Origin: Cyclobacteriaceae bacterium
GTDB taxonomy: Bacteria; Bacteroidota; Bacteroidia; Cytophagales; Cyclobacteriaceae
DNA: 64,000 bases
Direction: 5' to 3'
Assembly: GCA_013141055.1 (NCBI GenBank)
Contig: JABFRS010000001.1
Coordinates: 1,488,001 to 1,552,000, forward strand
This document shows, piece by piece, positions 7,901 to 16,365 of the stretch. Made by a program: the position numbers and the translations under genes. The notes beneath the pieces are model-generated. The model was not told the DNA's origin, ran no database searches, and worked only from the letters and a program-made list of their open reading frames with translations. The number at the start of each line of letters is the position of its first letter. Position 1 is the first letter of the stretch.

Positions 7901-8763
7901 ACATTTCCTGGTGTGGGTTCGCTTGCTCCGTCCGCTACAACAACAAAATATGTTTTGCCTGCTTCATTAAGATTGGTCACAAGATCAAAACCGGAAGCTG
8001 TAGGGTTTATTGCCTTTGGATAATTGGCCGTGAAAGCGGGTGCCGAAAGATCACCGGCGGTGAATGTTAAATTAACATCGTCGATACCCGTCAACGGACG
8101 AGAATTAGATCCGGTGGTACCATTTATTGCTACTAATCTTATCCATATCACATCAGAAATATTATCCAGTGCTGTTCCAAAGTTTACAGTGACATCTGTA
8201 CTTCCCCAGGTCGCTGCTGATAACGTAGTGGAAACAACAGCAGGTGTTGTCGTTACTGCGGTGAAGGTTGATGGAGAGGCACCCGTTCCATAATCAACTC
8301 TCCACGTTGTCGTACGTCCCAGCGCTCCCGGATCCAGTGACATGATCTTAAACGATAATGAGAGATTGGTAATACCTGTTGTATTGCTCAGCTGAAGAAC
8401 AAATGCAGCTCCCGGATCACCAAAAGATCCGGTTTGACGCACTGCCAAAGCACGATTAGTTGAATTATTCTGATCCGTTGCTGTGCTGGTTGTAGTAAGG
8501 CCTGTGGCAGAAGCAACATTCTTAAAGTTTCCACCCGTATTGCTCCAATTCAAAACTCCAGCTGAAAATGCCGGGGATGTTCCCAAAGCAGATGCTGTTG
8601 CTCCCGATCTGATCGACCAGCCTGCTGGCAAACCGTCTGCGGTCAGTGCATTAAAGTTTTGTTGATAGGGTGAAGCAACTAACGTAACCTGTGCAGAAGC
8701 TGTGGTTGCGTAAAGTAAAATGAAACAACATACGGTCGTGATGGATAGTAAAATTCTTTTCAT
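4906..8763 (-). CDS. T9SS-secreted multidomain protein with endonuclease/exonuclease/phosphatase domain
   Basis: A 1285-residue secreted protein. In order: signal peptide (1-24); a beta-sandwich region (25-235); two homologous modules of about 115 residues (about 240-475), each with GKTYF near the start and YxVYxxAED...PNIQA at the end; a choice-of-anchor-J-like sandwich (about 477-640); another sandwich; an endonuclease/exonuclease/phosphatase fold (about 745-1040, from DIATYNLEFFG to TSDHLPVTARF, with LLGDFNDD and the catalytic SDH motif); MBG/Ig-like repeats; and a C-terminal T9SS sorting domain (about 1210-1285) beginning YPNPVRD. The likely role is extracellular nucleic-acid or phosphodiester hydrolysis at the cell surface; the substrate is not determined by sequence. 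A perfect 21-bp palindrome lies 48 bases upstream of the start. Confidence 0.88.
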   Translation of the reverse strand: MKRILLSITTVCCFILLYATTASAQVTLVASPYQQNFNALTADGLPAGWSIRSGATASALGTSPAFSAGVLNWSNTGGNFKNVASATGLTTTSTATDQNNSTNRALAVRQTGSFGDPGAAFVLQLSNTTGITNLSLSFKIMSLDPGALGRTTTWRVDYGTGASPSTFTAVTTTPAVVSTTLSAATWGSTDVTVNFGTALDNISDVIWIRLVAINGTTGSNSRPLTGIDDVNLTFTAGDLSAPAFTANYPKAINPTASGFDLVTNLNEAGKTYFVVVADGASEPTPGNVKAGEDGTGVAVAAGFSGMINVAAGSTDYTTTVSSLADGTDYDVYVIAEDVTPNIQAVAVRLDVRTNTAGDLTPPDFSANYPVINTITPFGFTIRTSQTEQGKTYFAVVGSADAAPSSAQIKAGLNAAGGTLSTGFFGMISVPATGTEYSTVLTSLLPGTAYSVYIVAEDNVPNIQANPTKIDATTGALFTENFNTCDGTASFTQYSSTGDQTWACSDFGRGSKGMRMNGFSGVAVANEDWLISPKATLGTNAALSFYSQFSFVGNGLQLKISTNYSGQGIPQSATWTDINGSFPTVAVGSTSTALADWTLSNVDLSAYAGQNVYIAFVYTSTAAAAARWSLDEINITNTTSTYLQASPSGITFSASGMVKSYTTKGYNLASGINIVAPANFQVSKDNTAFSSSISFTALEANAQQVVYVKFIAPGVTPETFSGLITNASAGVATRNIILSATDRTQTLDIATYNLEFFGTDVRDASNVEFGPIDDALQITNVRTVMQTIGADIYAIEEMSDDNALNQLMTDLPRYKKIISPKWSYSFDPPEATFPPQKIGFIYDTLNVKLIRSRVMFSKMHDDIRLNGLTLPGYPTTSSSFWSSGRLPFMATFEVKFNGVKKIIHVIDIHAKSGSAADDYDRRAYDVKVLRDSLNAHYANDNVILLGDFNDDVDNSIKVSSESTYKVFVDDVNNFSTLTYALSQAGGFSFPSSSSFLDHIIISNELTASYVANSIAVEEPRNYISSYTTTTSDHLPVTARFFLVKAPQTITFAALADKKVGDPVFGLTATSTSNLPVGFALTTATDKITIAAGQVTIVKAGRVSITASQTGDEVFAAATAVPNSFCIKPAQPTVTLSNTGLNPVLTSNAAAGNQWYLNGTLIAGATNATLTVTQAGTYKVQVKADDCLSAFSTDLAVVVTGDLFTTSGSLIRTYPNPVRDILFINGFDEDASIATSLTDLLGKTHVLNVEKESGNLQADVRHLSEGMYVLTIREGRNLHQIKFIKKY

Positions 8764-8810
8764 AGGCGGTGTTAATAATCAGCGAAAATCTCACAATAGA
8801 TCCCGGAATT

Positions 8811-8831
8811 AAATATAATGACATTATATTT
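8811..8831. promoter_or_regulatory. perfect 21-bp palindrome, candidate operator
   Basis: AAATATAATG (8811-8820), one A, then CATTATATTT (8822-8831). The 10-1-10 symmetry is perfect. It is 48 bases upstream of the T9SS nuclease ATG. The AT-rich form with a single central base resembles sites of Fur-superfamily regulators (Fur/PerR/Zur), but no such gene is adjacent. Confidence 0.55.
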
Positions 8832-8890
8832 TCATTACTAATTATAGAACAATGAGAATCGGGAAGTTGGGAATCAAGAACCCATAAAAT

Positions 8891-8922
8891 AAAAAACCCT
8901 GCCATTGGAGATAGCAGGGCTT
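8891..8922 (-). terminator. terminator of icd
   Basis: On the minus strand GCAGGG/CCCTGC-type stems (8897-8902 with 8914-8919) are followed by six T (the A-run 8891-8896). It lies 20 bases beyond the icd stop. Confidence 0.85.
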
Positions 8923-8942
8923 AAAGTAAAAATTTAAATGGA

Positions 8943-10169
8943 TTACATATTCTTCACAACTTCTTTTGCGAATTCGGAGCACTTCAACAAAGTAGCACCT
9001 TCCATCTGACGGTGGAAATCGTATGTGACGCGCTTGGAAGCAATTGCTCCATCAAGACCCTTATATATAAGCCCGGCAACTTCAAGCCAGCCCATATATT
9101 CAAACATCATGGCGCCGGAAAGAATTACTGATCCCGGATTTACCTTATCCTGGCCTGCATACTTAGGGGCAGTTCCGTGAGTTGCTTCAAAAATAGCATA
9201 GCCCGTTTGATAATTGATATTACCGCCTGGTGCGATTCCAATACCACCAACGATCGCTGCCAATGCATCAGAAATATAATCTCCATTAAGATTCAATGTT
9301 GCCACAACAGAATATTCATCAGGACGTAACAATATCTGCTGAAGGAAAGCATCAGCAATAGAATCCTTGATGATCAATTTATGTCCGTCTCTTTCGATGA
9401 CCTGCCATGGGCCGCCATCAAGATCTACTGCACCATACTCACGTTTTGCAAGTTCATATCCCCAATCACGGAAGCCACCCTCGGTGAACTTCATGATGTT
9501 TCCTTTATGAACCAATGTAAGATTTGGCTTCTTGTGCTTCAATGCAAAATCAAGCGCTGATCTTACAAGACGCTCTGTTCCTTCTTTAGAAACTGGTTTG
9601 ATACCGATACCCGAAGTTTCCGGGAAACGGATTTTCTTGTATTGCTTAGGGAATGATTCCTTGAACCAGGTCATGAACTTCTTGTTGTCTTCAGAGCCTT
9701 GTTGGAATTCAATTCCTGCATAAATATCTTCAGTGTTCTCTCGGAAAATCGTCATGTCAGTCTTGTGCGGTTCTTTCACAGGAGAAGGAACACCTTTGAA
9801 CCAACGAACAGGACGCAAGCAGGCATACAGATCAAGATCCTGACGCAGTGCAACATTCAATGAGCGAATACCACCACCAACAGGAGTTGTCAACGGTCCT
9901 TTGATACCAACAAGATATTCCTTGAATGCAGTGAGTGTTGCCTCAGGCATCCAGTTTCCTGTTTTGTTAAATGCTTTTTCTCCTGCCAGAACTTCCTTCC
10001 ATTCTATTTTGCGTTTGCCTTTGTAGGCTTTTTCTACCGCAGAGTCAAATACTAATTTGGAAGCAGGCCAGATATCGACACCGGTACCATCACCTTCAAT
10101 AAAAGGAATGACTGGGGAGTCTGGAACTGTTAGCTTTCCGTTGCTGATGCTGATTTTTTGCTCACTCAT
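8943..10169 (-). CDS. icd: NADP-dependent isocitrate dehydrogenase
   Basis: It oxidises isocitrate to 2-oxoglutarate in the TCA cycle. At 408 residues this is the homodimeric Escherichia coli-like type: [15 protein letters not shown] at the N-terminus, the phosphorylatable/substrate loop [13 protein letters not shown] with the isocitrate-binding Ser and Arg residues, [37 protein letters not shown] for metal binding, and [12 protein letters not shown] for the cofactor site. It is monocistronic, with its own terminator. Confidence 0.96.
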   Translation of the reverse strand: MSEQKISISNGKLTVPDSPVIPFIEGDGTGVDIWPASKLVFDSAVEKAYKGKRKIEWKEVLAGEKAFNKTGNWMPEATLTAFKEYLVGIKGPLTTPVGGGIRSLNVALRQDLDLYACLRPVRWFKGVPSPVKEPHKTDMTIFRENTEDIYAGIEFQQGSEDNKKFMTWFKESFPKQYKKIRFPETSGIGIKPVSKEGTERLVRSALDFALKHKKPNLTLVHKGNIMKFTEGGFRDWGYELAKREYGAVDLDGGPWQVIERDGHKLIIKDSIADAFLQQILLRPDEYSVVATLNLNGDYISDALAAIVGGIGIAPGGNINYQTGYAIFEATHGTAPKYAGQDKVNPGSVILSGAMMFEYMGWLEVAGLIYKGLDGAIASKRVTYDFHRQMEGATLLKCSEFAKEVVKNM

Positions 10170-10213
10170 GGTTATACGTGTTGAAGTGGTTATGTTGCGT
10201 TGAATTGCAGGGC

Positions 10214-10221
10214 CGAAGATA
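10214..10221 (-). promoter_or_regulatory. possible -7 box of icd
   Basis: Minus-strand TATCTTCG, 44 bases before the icd ATG, resembles TAnnTTTG. A TTTG lies at 10238-10241, but the spacer is only 16 bases. Confidence 0.33.
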
Positions 10222-10286
10222 GAAAATTAAGGCCATCCAAAAAGATTTTTTACATAGCATCGTTAGTATCAGAAAGTCAGTTTTTT

Positions 10287-10862
10287 ATGAAAATACTTGC
10301 GTTTTTGGCCTTAGGGCTCATATTCTCTTTCTCATCAGAACAGCCTTTTCTGAAAGATGATGAGGTTTGTCTTACCGTTGAAGAAAAGAAACTGTACGAC
10401 CTTATCATGCAGTACCGGAAGAGTAAAAATCTCAAGCCAATCCCCTATTCTGCCCGGCTCAGTAAAGTAGCTCAGGCGCATGTAAGAGATCTCAATAAAA
10501 ATTACGACTACGAGAATCGCGGTGAATGCAATCCACACAGCTGGTCCGACAAGGGAAACTGGAGTGCATGCTGTTATACCGCGGATCACTCAAAGGCATC
10601 CTGCATGTGGGATAAGCCAAAAGAGATCGCGGAGTACCCGGGAGCTGGTTATGAAATTGCATACTATAGTTCAGCAGGCGCAACAGCCTCAGAAGGATTA
10701 GAGGGCTGGAAAAAAAGTCAGGGACATAATCCATTACTTATCAACTCCGGAAGCTGGAGCAAGCTTGAATGGAAAGCCGTTGGAATCGGAATCTATGGAG
10801 AGTATGGAGTGGTGTGGTTTGGTGAGACCGAAGACAAATCGAAAATGAAAGTATGTGACTGA
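10287..10862 (+). CDS. secreted CAP-domain protein
   Basis: A 191-residue protein with a signal peptide (MKILAFLALGLIFSFSS) and a CAP/SCP (PR-1-like) domain. The helix with LYDLIMQYRKSKNLKPI, then LSKVAQAHVRDL with the conserved His, and the closing strand YGVVWFGE fit the fold; four cysteines (in SACCYTADHSKASC and ECNPHSW) may form disulphides. The function of bacterial CAP proteins of this type is unknown. ATG at 10287 is chosen because the signal peptide begins there; the frame is open 29 codons further upstream without protein-like content. It converges on panB. Confidence 0.8.
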   Translation: MKILAFLALGLIFSFSSEQPFLKDDEVCLTVEEKKLYDLIMQYRKSKNLKPIPYSARLSKVAQAHVRDLNKNYDYENRGECNPHSWSDKGNWSACCYTADHSKASCMWDKPKEIAEYPGAGYEIAYYSSAGATASEGLEGWKKSQGHNPLLINSGSWSKLEWKAVGIGIYGEYGVVWFGETEDKSKMKVCD

Positions 10863-10879
10863 GTTGAATTACATCATTG

Positions 10880-11701
10880 TCAATACTTCTCTTCCTGATT
10901 TGGGAATGATTTCGTCTTCACATCATCAACATACTTATTCAGCGCACCGGTAATGACTGTATCGAGGTCGGCATAGCGACGAAGAAAACGCGGCTTGAAT
11001 TCTTTTGTGATTCCGAGTATATCCTGTAAAACCAATACCTGTCCATCCACTTCGGGACCAGCGCCAATTCCAATTACCGGAATCTTTACAGATGACGCTA
11101 CCCTGCCTGCAAGATCAGCGGGAATCTTTTCTACGACCAAAGCAAAACATCCGCACTCTTCAAGAAGCTTTGCGTCTTCGAGAAGTTTATCGGCCTCATC
11201 TTTTTCTTTTGCACGAACAGTATACGTTCCGAATTTATAAATTGACTGTGGAGTTAATCCAAGGTGGCCCATTACAGGAACACCGGCGCTGAGAATTCTC
11301 AGAACAGAATCTTTTATCTCACTTCCACCTTCCATTTTCACTGCATGTGCTCCGGACTCCTTCATGATGCGGATGGAGGATCGTAATGCCTCACCTGAAC
11401 TCCCCTGATAGTGACCGAAAGGAATGTCCACCACGACTAATGCCCGCTTCACTCCTCTCACCACCGAAGTTGCGTGATAGATCATCTGATCCAGAGTGAT
11501 GGGCAAAGTGGTTTCATTTCCAGCCATCACGTTGGATGCTGAATCGCCAACCAGAATTACGTCCATGCCTGCATTGTCGACGATCTTTGCCATGCTGAAA
11601 TCGTATGCCGTAAGCATGGCAATCTTTTCACCACGGATCTTCATCTCGCGAAGTTGATGCGTTGTTATTCGCTTAACCTCTGCTTTCTTGTGCACTGACA
11701 T
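10880..11701 (-). CDS. panB: 3-methyl-2-oxobutanoate hydroxymethyltransferase
   Basis: It transfers a hydroxymethyl group from methylene-tetrahydrofolate to 2-oxoisovalerate, the first committed step to pantothenate. Motifs: [25 protein letters not shown] (metal-binding Asp), [26 protein letters not shown] and [18 protein letters not shown] at 11701 ([11 protein letters not shown], 273 residues) is preferred over an in-frame extension into the preceding gene. It is the third gene of the Lrp-like regulator - phosphoribosyltransferase - panB unit, 13 bases after the previous stop. No panC or panD is in the window. Confidence 0.95.
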   Translation of the reverse strand: MSVHKKAEVKRITTHQLREMKIRGEKIAMLTAYDFSMAKIVDNAGMDVILVGDSASNVMAGNETTLPITLDQMIYHATSVVRGVKRALVVVDIPFGHYQGSSGEALRSSIRIMKESGAHAVKMEGGSEIKDSVLRILSAGVPVMGHLGLTPQSIYKFGTYTVRAKEKDEADKLLEDAKLLEECGCFALVVEKIPADLAGRVASSVKIPVIGIGAGPEVDGQVLVLQDILGITKEFKPRFLRRYADLDTVITGALNKYVDDVKTKSFPNQEEKY

Positions 11702-11714
11702 GTTCGATTTTTTT

Positions 11715-12218
11715 TTAATGGAGATAAACCGCAGACTTCTTTCCCAAAACCACTTCAACATGTTCTGCAAGCGTGGTGGATAATTCGTATCCTGTATAAT
11801 TTGGTTGAACTGGGAACCTCGGATGACTTCTGTTTACCAGAACTGCTACTTCAATTTTCTTTACTTCAATCGCAAGAAAGGGTTTCATCCCATAGGCAAG
11901 CACGCGACCAGTATTCAAAACATCGTCAATCAAAATGACTGTCTTTTTCTTTAATTCATCCAGGCTGATATCGAGTGTGACCTCACTCTTCTGAGGAGAT
12001 TCTTTATCCACCGTGACCTTGCAAGTGATCACATTCAACTTTGAAATGCTGAGAAGTTCTTTTTCAAGCAATTGAGCCAGTGCATAACCCTGTCCATCAA
12101 TTCCTGCAAGTGCTATTACTTTCTCTGAAAAATTGTTTTCATAGATCTCATATGCCATTCGTCTTATCTTCTGACGAACCTGCGCATCTTCCAGCACTAA
12201 ATTCTTTTCAGATGTCAT
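11715..12218 (-). CDS. phosphoribosyltransferase-fold protein (PyrR-like)
   Basis: A 167-residue type I phosphoribosyltransferase. The PRPP-binding loop [14 protein letters not shown] (about residues 94-107) is intact, and the earlier [14 protein letters not shown] is the PPi loop region. Overall similarity is to PyrR-like proteins, which may act as uracil phosphoribosyltransferases or pyrimidine regulators; a purine base is not excluded. It overlaps the Lrp-like gene by ATGA at 12215-12218, so translation is coupled. Confidence 0.75.
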   Translation of the reverse strand: MTSEKNLVLEDAQVRQKIRRMAYEIYENNFSEKVIALAGIDGQGYALAQLLEKELLSISKLNVITCKVTVDKESPQKSEVTLDISLDELKKKTVILIDDVLNTGRVLAYGMKPFLAIEVKKIEVAVLVNRSHPRFPVQPNYTGYELSTTLAEHVEVVLGKKSAVYLH

Positions 12219-12688
12219 GGCTCTGGAATAGGAACGATTTTAGTATCCTTAAAAGTTGACAAAATTATCATTGACTGCAGATTGTCTACCACTTCAATAT
12301 TGGCAACTTTCTCAAGCATTAATTTCTGATAAGCGGGGATATCAGTGCAGACGATCTTCAAAAGAAAATCTGCCTGACCAGTGAGATGATGGCACTCCAC
12401 AATCTCTGCAATGGCGGAAATGGCATCCAAAAATTTAAGAATGTTTTCACGATGCTGGGCCTTCAGCGAAACCATTACAAATGTGCTGACTCCAAGACCA
12501 ACGCTTGCCGTATCAATCAGGGCATGGTAGCTTTTGATAACACCGGCAGTTTCAAGTTTTTTGACCCGCTCTAACGTTGGCGCTGGAGAAAGTCCTATTT
12601 CCTGAGCAAGTTGAGCATTGGTGATATTGGAATTAACCTGAAGCAATTCCAATATTTTCCTGTCAATAGCATCGAGCTTAATTTTCAT
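12215..12688 (-). CDS. Lrp/AsnC-family transcriptional regulator
   Basis: A 157-residue protein with an N-terminal winged helix-turn-helix (DAIDRKILELLQ ... TNAQLAQEIGLSPAPTLERVKKLE, residues 6-50) and a C-terminal RAM/AsnC ligand-binding domain (VMVSLKAQ ... TGQADFLLKIVC). Members bind amino acids or related metabolites as dimers to hexadecamers. As first gene of the operon with panB, it may sense a branched-chain intermediate; that is inference. A perfect 18-bp palindrome lies 12-29 bases upstream and is the natural candidate for autoregulation. Confidence 0.92.
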   Translation of the reverse strand: MKIKLDAIDRKILELLQVNSNITNAQLAQEIGLSPAPTLERVKKLETAGVIKSYHALIDTASVGLGVSTFVMVSLKAQHRENILKFLDAISAIAEIVECHHLTGQADFLLKIVCTDIPAYQKLMLEKVANIEVVDNLQSMIILSTFKDTKIVPIPEP

Positions 12689-12699
12689 CCGGGTGAATT

Positions 12700-12717
12700 T
12701 TTGCTAAAGTTAGCAAA
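12700..12717. promoter_or_regulatory. perfect palindrome, candidate Lrp-like operator
   Basis: TTTGCTAA (12700-12707), AG, TTAGCAAA (12710-12717): 8-bp perfect arms with a 2-base spacer, the size and form of AsnC/Lrp dimer sites. On the minus strand it contains TAACTTTA, close to a -7 box, so binding there could repress the operon. Confidence 0.6.
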
Positions 12718-12783
12718 GTGATTGATTCCAACGGCAGAAGATTTCATGTGTTGGCAAACAATAATATATGAGAAAGACACGGC

Positions 12784-15700
12784 TTACCGCCTTATAAAAC
12801 GCATTGTTTTTTTGGACCCTGAAGTCTCCACCCTGACATAATACAATCCACCTGACACAACACTAAGATCAAGAACTGCCTGATTAAGACCCACCGTAGA
12901 TAAAGTCTCACTGGCATAAATTGTTTTTCCCATGCTGTCAAAGACTGTAATGAGTGCTTTGCCCGCAGTGACAGAAACCCAGTCTACCTGAATGATCCCG
13001 TCAGATGGATTTGGATATGGATTAAAGAAATAGTCATTGCTGTTAAGATTGAGGCAACGTCTGTTGTTTTCCTGACTCACATCTTTTTCAGAAATGATGC
13101 TTGCACATAGAAAAGAGAAATCAAATTGATTGGGGGAAATCGTGAATGAAAGAGTTCGTGTTGCTGATTGTCCCGGCACAAGATTTACAACCAATGTTTC
13201 ATTTACAACTGCCTTCTCTGCCAATATCAATGACACCTCAGCAGTCGTAACCGGGATATTGCTGTTGTTGACAATCGTCACGATCGCCTTTAATTTTCCA
13301 GTGGTTGGATCAGGGGTGAGTGTAAAGTCACTCATGGAAAGGTCAATGGATGGAACCAACACTTTTATTGGGATCGTTTTTACATCCGAACATCCGAGCG
13401 TGTTGGTGGCCGTAAGCTCTGCAGAATAGTCTCCTAATGAAATGAAAGTGTAAGCCGGAGAAACCTGGGTGCTGGTTGCTGTCACCTTATCATAGAACTT
13501 CCACACATAGCTTGTTGCCTGCTGTGATGTGTTGGCAAACTGCACAATCAACGGAGCCGATCCACGATCAGCGGAAGCGGTAAAATTTGCAACAGGACTT
13601 ACATTGATCAATACGTTTCTTGACAAGGTGTATTTACAACCTGAAAGATGAGTGGTTGTCAACTTAACATTGTTTGATCCCGAATTGACAAAATTGTAGG
13701 AAGCCGGATTTCCCGCAATTGAGTTGCCTTCAAAATTCCAGTTCGTTCCGACAACAACATCCTGGGGAGACGTAGTAATATCTGTAAAGACTGCATTGTG
13801 ATTAGCGCAAGCATTCGAGACTAAGAAATCAACATTAGGTATTGGAGCAATGGAAATCTGTTTTGTCTTAAAGCTGCTGCAGGCATTTGCACTGGTAACT
13901 GTCAATGTCGCGGAATAATTTCCAGTCGCATTAAAAGTATATGTTGGGTTGGGTGTCGTAAAGATTGAAGAGGCAATCTGCCATGATCTTGTCTGAATGC
14001 CTCCACTGGATATGTCCGTAAATTTTGTAGACTGATTGAGACAGGCAGGGCCAACCGTAAAATCTGCCACCGGACTTGCGGCAATGTTGATTCCTTTCGT
14101 CAAAGTGCCCACACAGCCCTTATCAGAAGTTGCTGTGAGACTGGCGTTATAATTTCCGGCAAGCAAATAAGTGTGATTTGGATTTTGCTGGTTGGAGATG
14201 TTCATGTCTCCAAACTGCCATGCCCATGTGGTTATGTTACTGTCAGTCAATGCCGGGGTGGTGTTTTGAAAAGGAGTTGAAGTTCCATTACATGAAAATG
14301 GAGGAAGTCCAATTGAAAAATCAGGAACAGGTTTGGTGTAGATCTTAAGAGGTTTCGTAATAACGTTCTGACAACCTGCTGCATTGCTTCCGGTAAGGGA
14401 TGCCTGAAATGTCGCCGCCGTTGCGTAGGTGTGAGATGGACTTGCCGCAGTAGAGGTAGAAGCATCACCAAAATTCCATTGATATCCTGCGTCGACCCCT
14501 GAACTTAGATTCACAAAAGATACAGATGTACCCTGGCAATTATCAACCGCAGAGAAATTCACAACAGGGCCTACCAAAACAGTGGAGATATTCTTCGTAA
14601 CCTCATTTTCACATCCGGGAATCAACACCTTTAATTTTATCTGTTGTGCCGATGCTGAAGCAAAGGTTGCATTGAAGTTTAACTGAGACGATAGTAGCGT
14701 CCCATTAAGTCTCCACTCCCACTGAGGATTGGATGCCGCATCAAATGTTGAAGTGTTGTTGAAAACATAATCCTGGTTAGTGCAAACCGGAGAAGCAGAC
14801 GGAAGTTGAAAGTTTGCAACAGGTGGGTTGAATACTGATAAAGTCTGACTCTTAAAATTCTGGCAGCTATTGGTGCCTGTTATGGTGAGATCGACAACAT
14901 AATTTCCTGCGACAGAATAGCTATGAGATGTATTGGGTTGAGTATCCGTTTGTGCATCGCCAAACTTCCATAAATAAGACGCAATAGCTCCTGATGAATT
15001 AATGGATGTAAAGTTGATGGGGTTTAATGCACAGCTGTTGGTCGAAGTGAAATTAATATCCGGAGATACCAAAGACGAAACTACTGTGCTGATCGCTTTA
15101 ACAGAGTAGGCAGCAGAAGCAACATCAATTGCTTTTAATTCAATTACTTTACTTCCACTTTGGGAGTATGACGCATCCGGAGGGGTATCAGTTGTTGCAA
15201 ACAGAACACTTGCGCCACAATCCTGTTCAAAGACTACACGATTAACTTTCTGATCATAAAAACTCACACCATTCAGAATTGTCTTTCCGCTCCAGCGGAT
15301 AACATCAATCCCAATCATGATGGGAATTGTTGGATGACTTATCTGTACGGGTGTGTTAACAGGATTCATATCTTTCAAGTCAACCACTGTCACCAGCGCA
15401 CCATTGCTTGCTACCATTGCACGATAGGAATTTCCTTCTCTGACCAGACGTATGCGGAAGGGATTTGAAAAACTTGGAAATGTATAATTTCCCTCAACGG
15501 TAGATGTCGTGCTGCTTAGTGATGATCCGAGATTAAGTTGAGTAATCTTGTTTCCGCTATAGTCAGCTAAAACTGCTTTCCAAACAGATCCGATCTGTAT
15601 CACATCAAGCCCAAGTAAAAGATTCGCTGCTGGTATAGTCGATTCAAAAACATTGCCTGCTGAAACAGAATTCAAAAAAGAACTTCCAAAACTTATTCTT

Positions 15701-16335
15701 ACAAAAGAATTGTTATCACGATTTACTGTTGTGAGGTAATATCCTGAACTATTAGAGACAAGCTTGACATCCCACATTCTTCCTGTGAGGCCGAACATTC
15801 CAACATTCGTAGCGGTAGGCGTGTTGGTGAGTGACGTTCCAAAATCCAATCTGACAAAGCCTGCATCATTATTACTAAATCCTACAAACCCAACCCAGTT
15901 GGTTCCGGCTTTAATAATATCAATGCCCTGTGGCAACTGAAGAACACTTCCGGGATTTCCAAGATTGGTAACCGATGGTAGTCCAATGGGAGAATTTCCA
16001 TAATCAAGACGGATGATGGAGTGGTTGGCCTGGGAGATTGCGAAGCCATACCATGCGCCATTGTCCTGAAGTAATTTAAAACCGTATCCTCCCTGCATAC
16101 TTCCAAGGGTAACGGTAACATCCTGAGATTTTATAGTAAGTGCATCATCGGCACAAAAATCCCACTCATAGCTATTGGCTCCGGTGGAGAGATTTTTAAG
16201 GCGGATATTTTGTTGCTGGCAGGCTGCTGCATCAGAAGAAAAATCAGCATTGGGCTGAGAATATGCGGATTTGCAGACCGAAATGCCAACCAACCACACC
16301 ATCAATGCTACGAATCCGAATTTCCTTCTTTTCAT
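12784..16335 (-). CDS. T9SS-sorted PKD-repeat surface protein
   Basis: An 1183-residue secreted protein. In order: signal peptide (1-26); a region of about 330 residues with repeated motifs of the form RLDYGNSP / RLDFGTSL / RISFGSSF, suggesting a beta-propeller; six or seven PKD-type repeats from about 420 to 985 (WKFGDA, WNFGDA, WQFGDM, with HTY/HSY strands and C-terminal Cys); a CARDB-like domain (about 993-1090); and a T9SS type A sorting domain (from about 1105, NPYPNPSDG to RFIRR). It is probably an adhesin or extracellular matrix protein. It starts 30 bases after the last glycosyltransferase of the polysaccharide locus on the same strand, so it may be co-transcribed with that locus, although a weak -7 box (TATCTTTA, 16343-16350) precedes it. 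Confidence 0.88.
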   Translation of the reverse strand: MKRRKFGFVALMVWLVGISVCKSAYSQPNADFSSDAAACQQQNIRLKNLSTGANSYEWDFCADDALTIKSQDVTVTLGSMQGGYGFKLLQDNGAWYGFAISQANHSIIRLDYGNSPIGLPSVTNLGNPGSVLQLPQGIDIIKAGTNWVGFVGFSNNDAGFVRLDFGTSLTNTPTATNVGMFGLTGRMWDVKLVSNSSGYYLTTVNRDNNSFVRISFGSSFLNSVSAGNVFESTIPAANLLLGLDVIQIGSVWKAVLADYSGNKITQLNLGSSLSSTTSTVEGNYTFPSFSNPFRIRLVREGNSYRAMVASNGALVTVVDLKDMNPVNTPVQISHPTIPIMIGIDVIRWSGKTILNGVSFYDQKVNRVVFEQDCGASVLFATTDTPPDASYSQSGSKVIELKAIDVASAAYSVKAISTVVSSLVSPDINFTSTNSCALNPINFTSINSSGAIASYLWKFGDAQTDTQPNTSHSYSVAGNYVVDLTITGTNSCQNFKSQTLSVFNPPVANFQLPSASPVCTNQDYVFNNTSTFDAASNPQWEWRLNGTLLSSQLNFNATFASASAQQIKLKVLIPGCENEVTKNISTVLVGPVVNFSAVDNCQGTSVSFVNLSSGVDAGYQWNFGDASTSTAASPSHTYATAATFQASLTGSNAAGCQNVITKPLKIYTKPVPDFSIGLPPFSCNGTSTPFQNTTPALTDSNITTWAWQFGDMNISNQQNPNHTYLLAGNYNASLTATSDKGCVGTLTKGINIAASPVADFTVGPACLNQSTKFTDISSGGIQTRSWQIASSIFTTPNPTYTFNATGNYSATLTVTSANACSSFKTKQISIAPIPNVDFLVSNACANHNAVFTDITTSPQDVVVGTNWNFEGNSIAGNPASYNFVNSGSNNVKLTTTHLSGCKYTLSRNVLINVSPVANFTASADRGSAPLIVQFANTSQQATSYVWKFYDKVTATSTQVSPAYTFISLGDYSAELTATNTLGCSDVKTIPIKVLVPSIDLSMSDFTLTPDPTTGKLKAIVTIVNNSNIPVTTAEVSLILAEKAVVNETLVVNLVPGQSATRTLSFTISPNQFDFSFLCASIISEKDVSQENNRRCLNLNSNDYFFNPYPNPSDGIIQVDWVSVTAGKALITVFDSMGKTIYASETLSTVGLNQAVLDLSVVSGGLYYVRVETSGSKKTMRFIRR

Positions 16336-16365
16336 GAAAGCGTAAAGATAGCAGTTGACGTTCGA

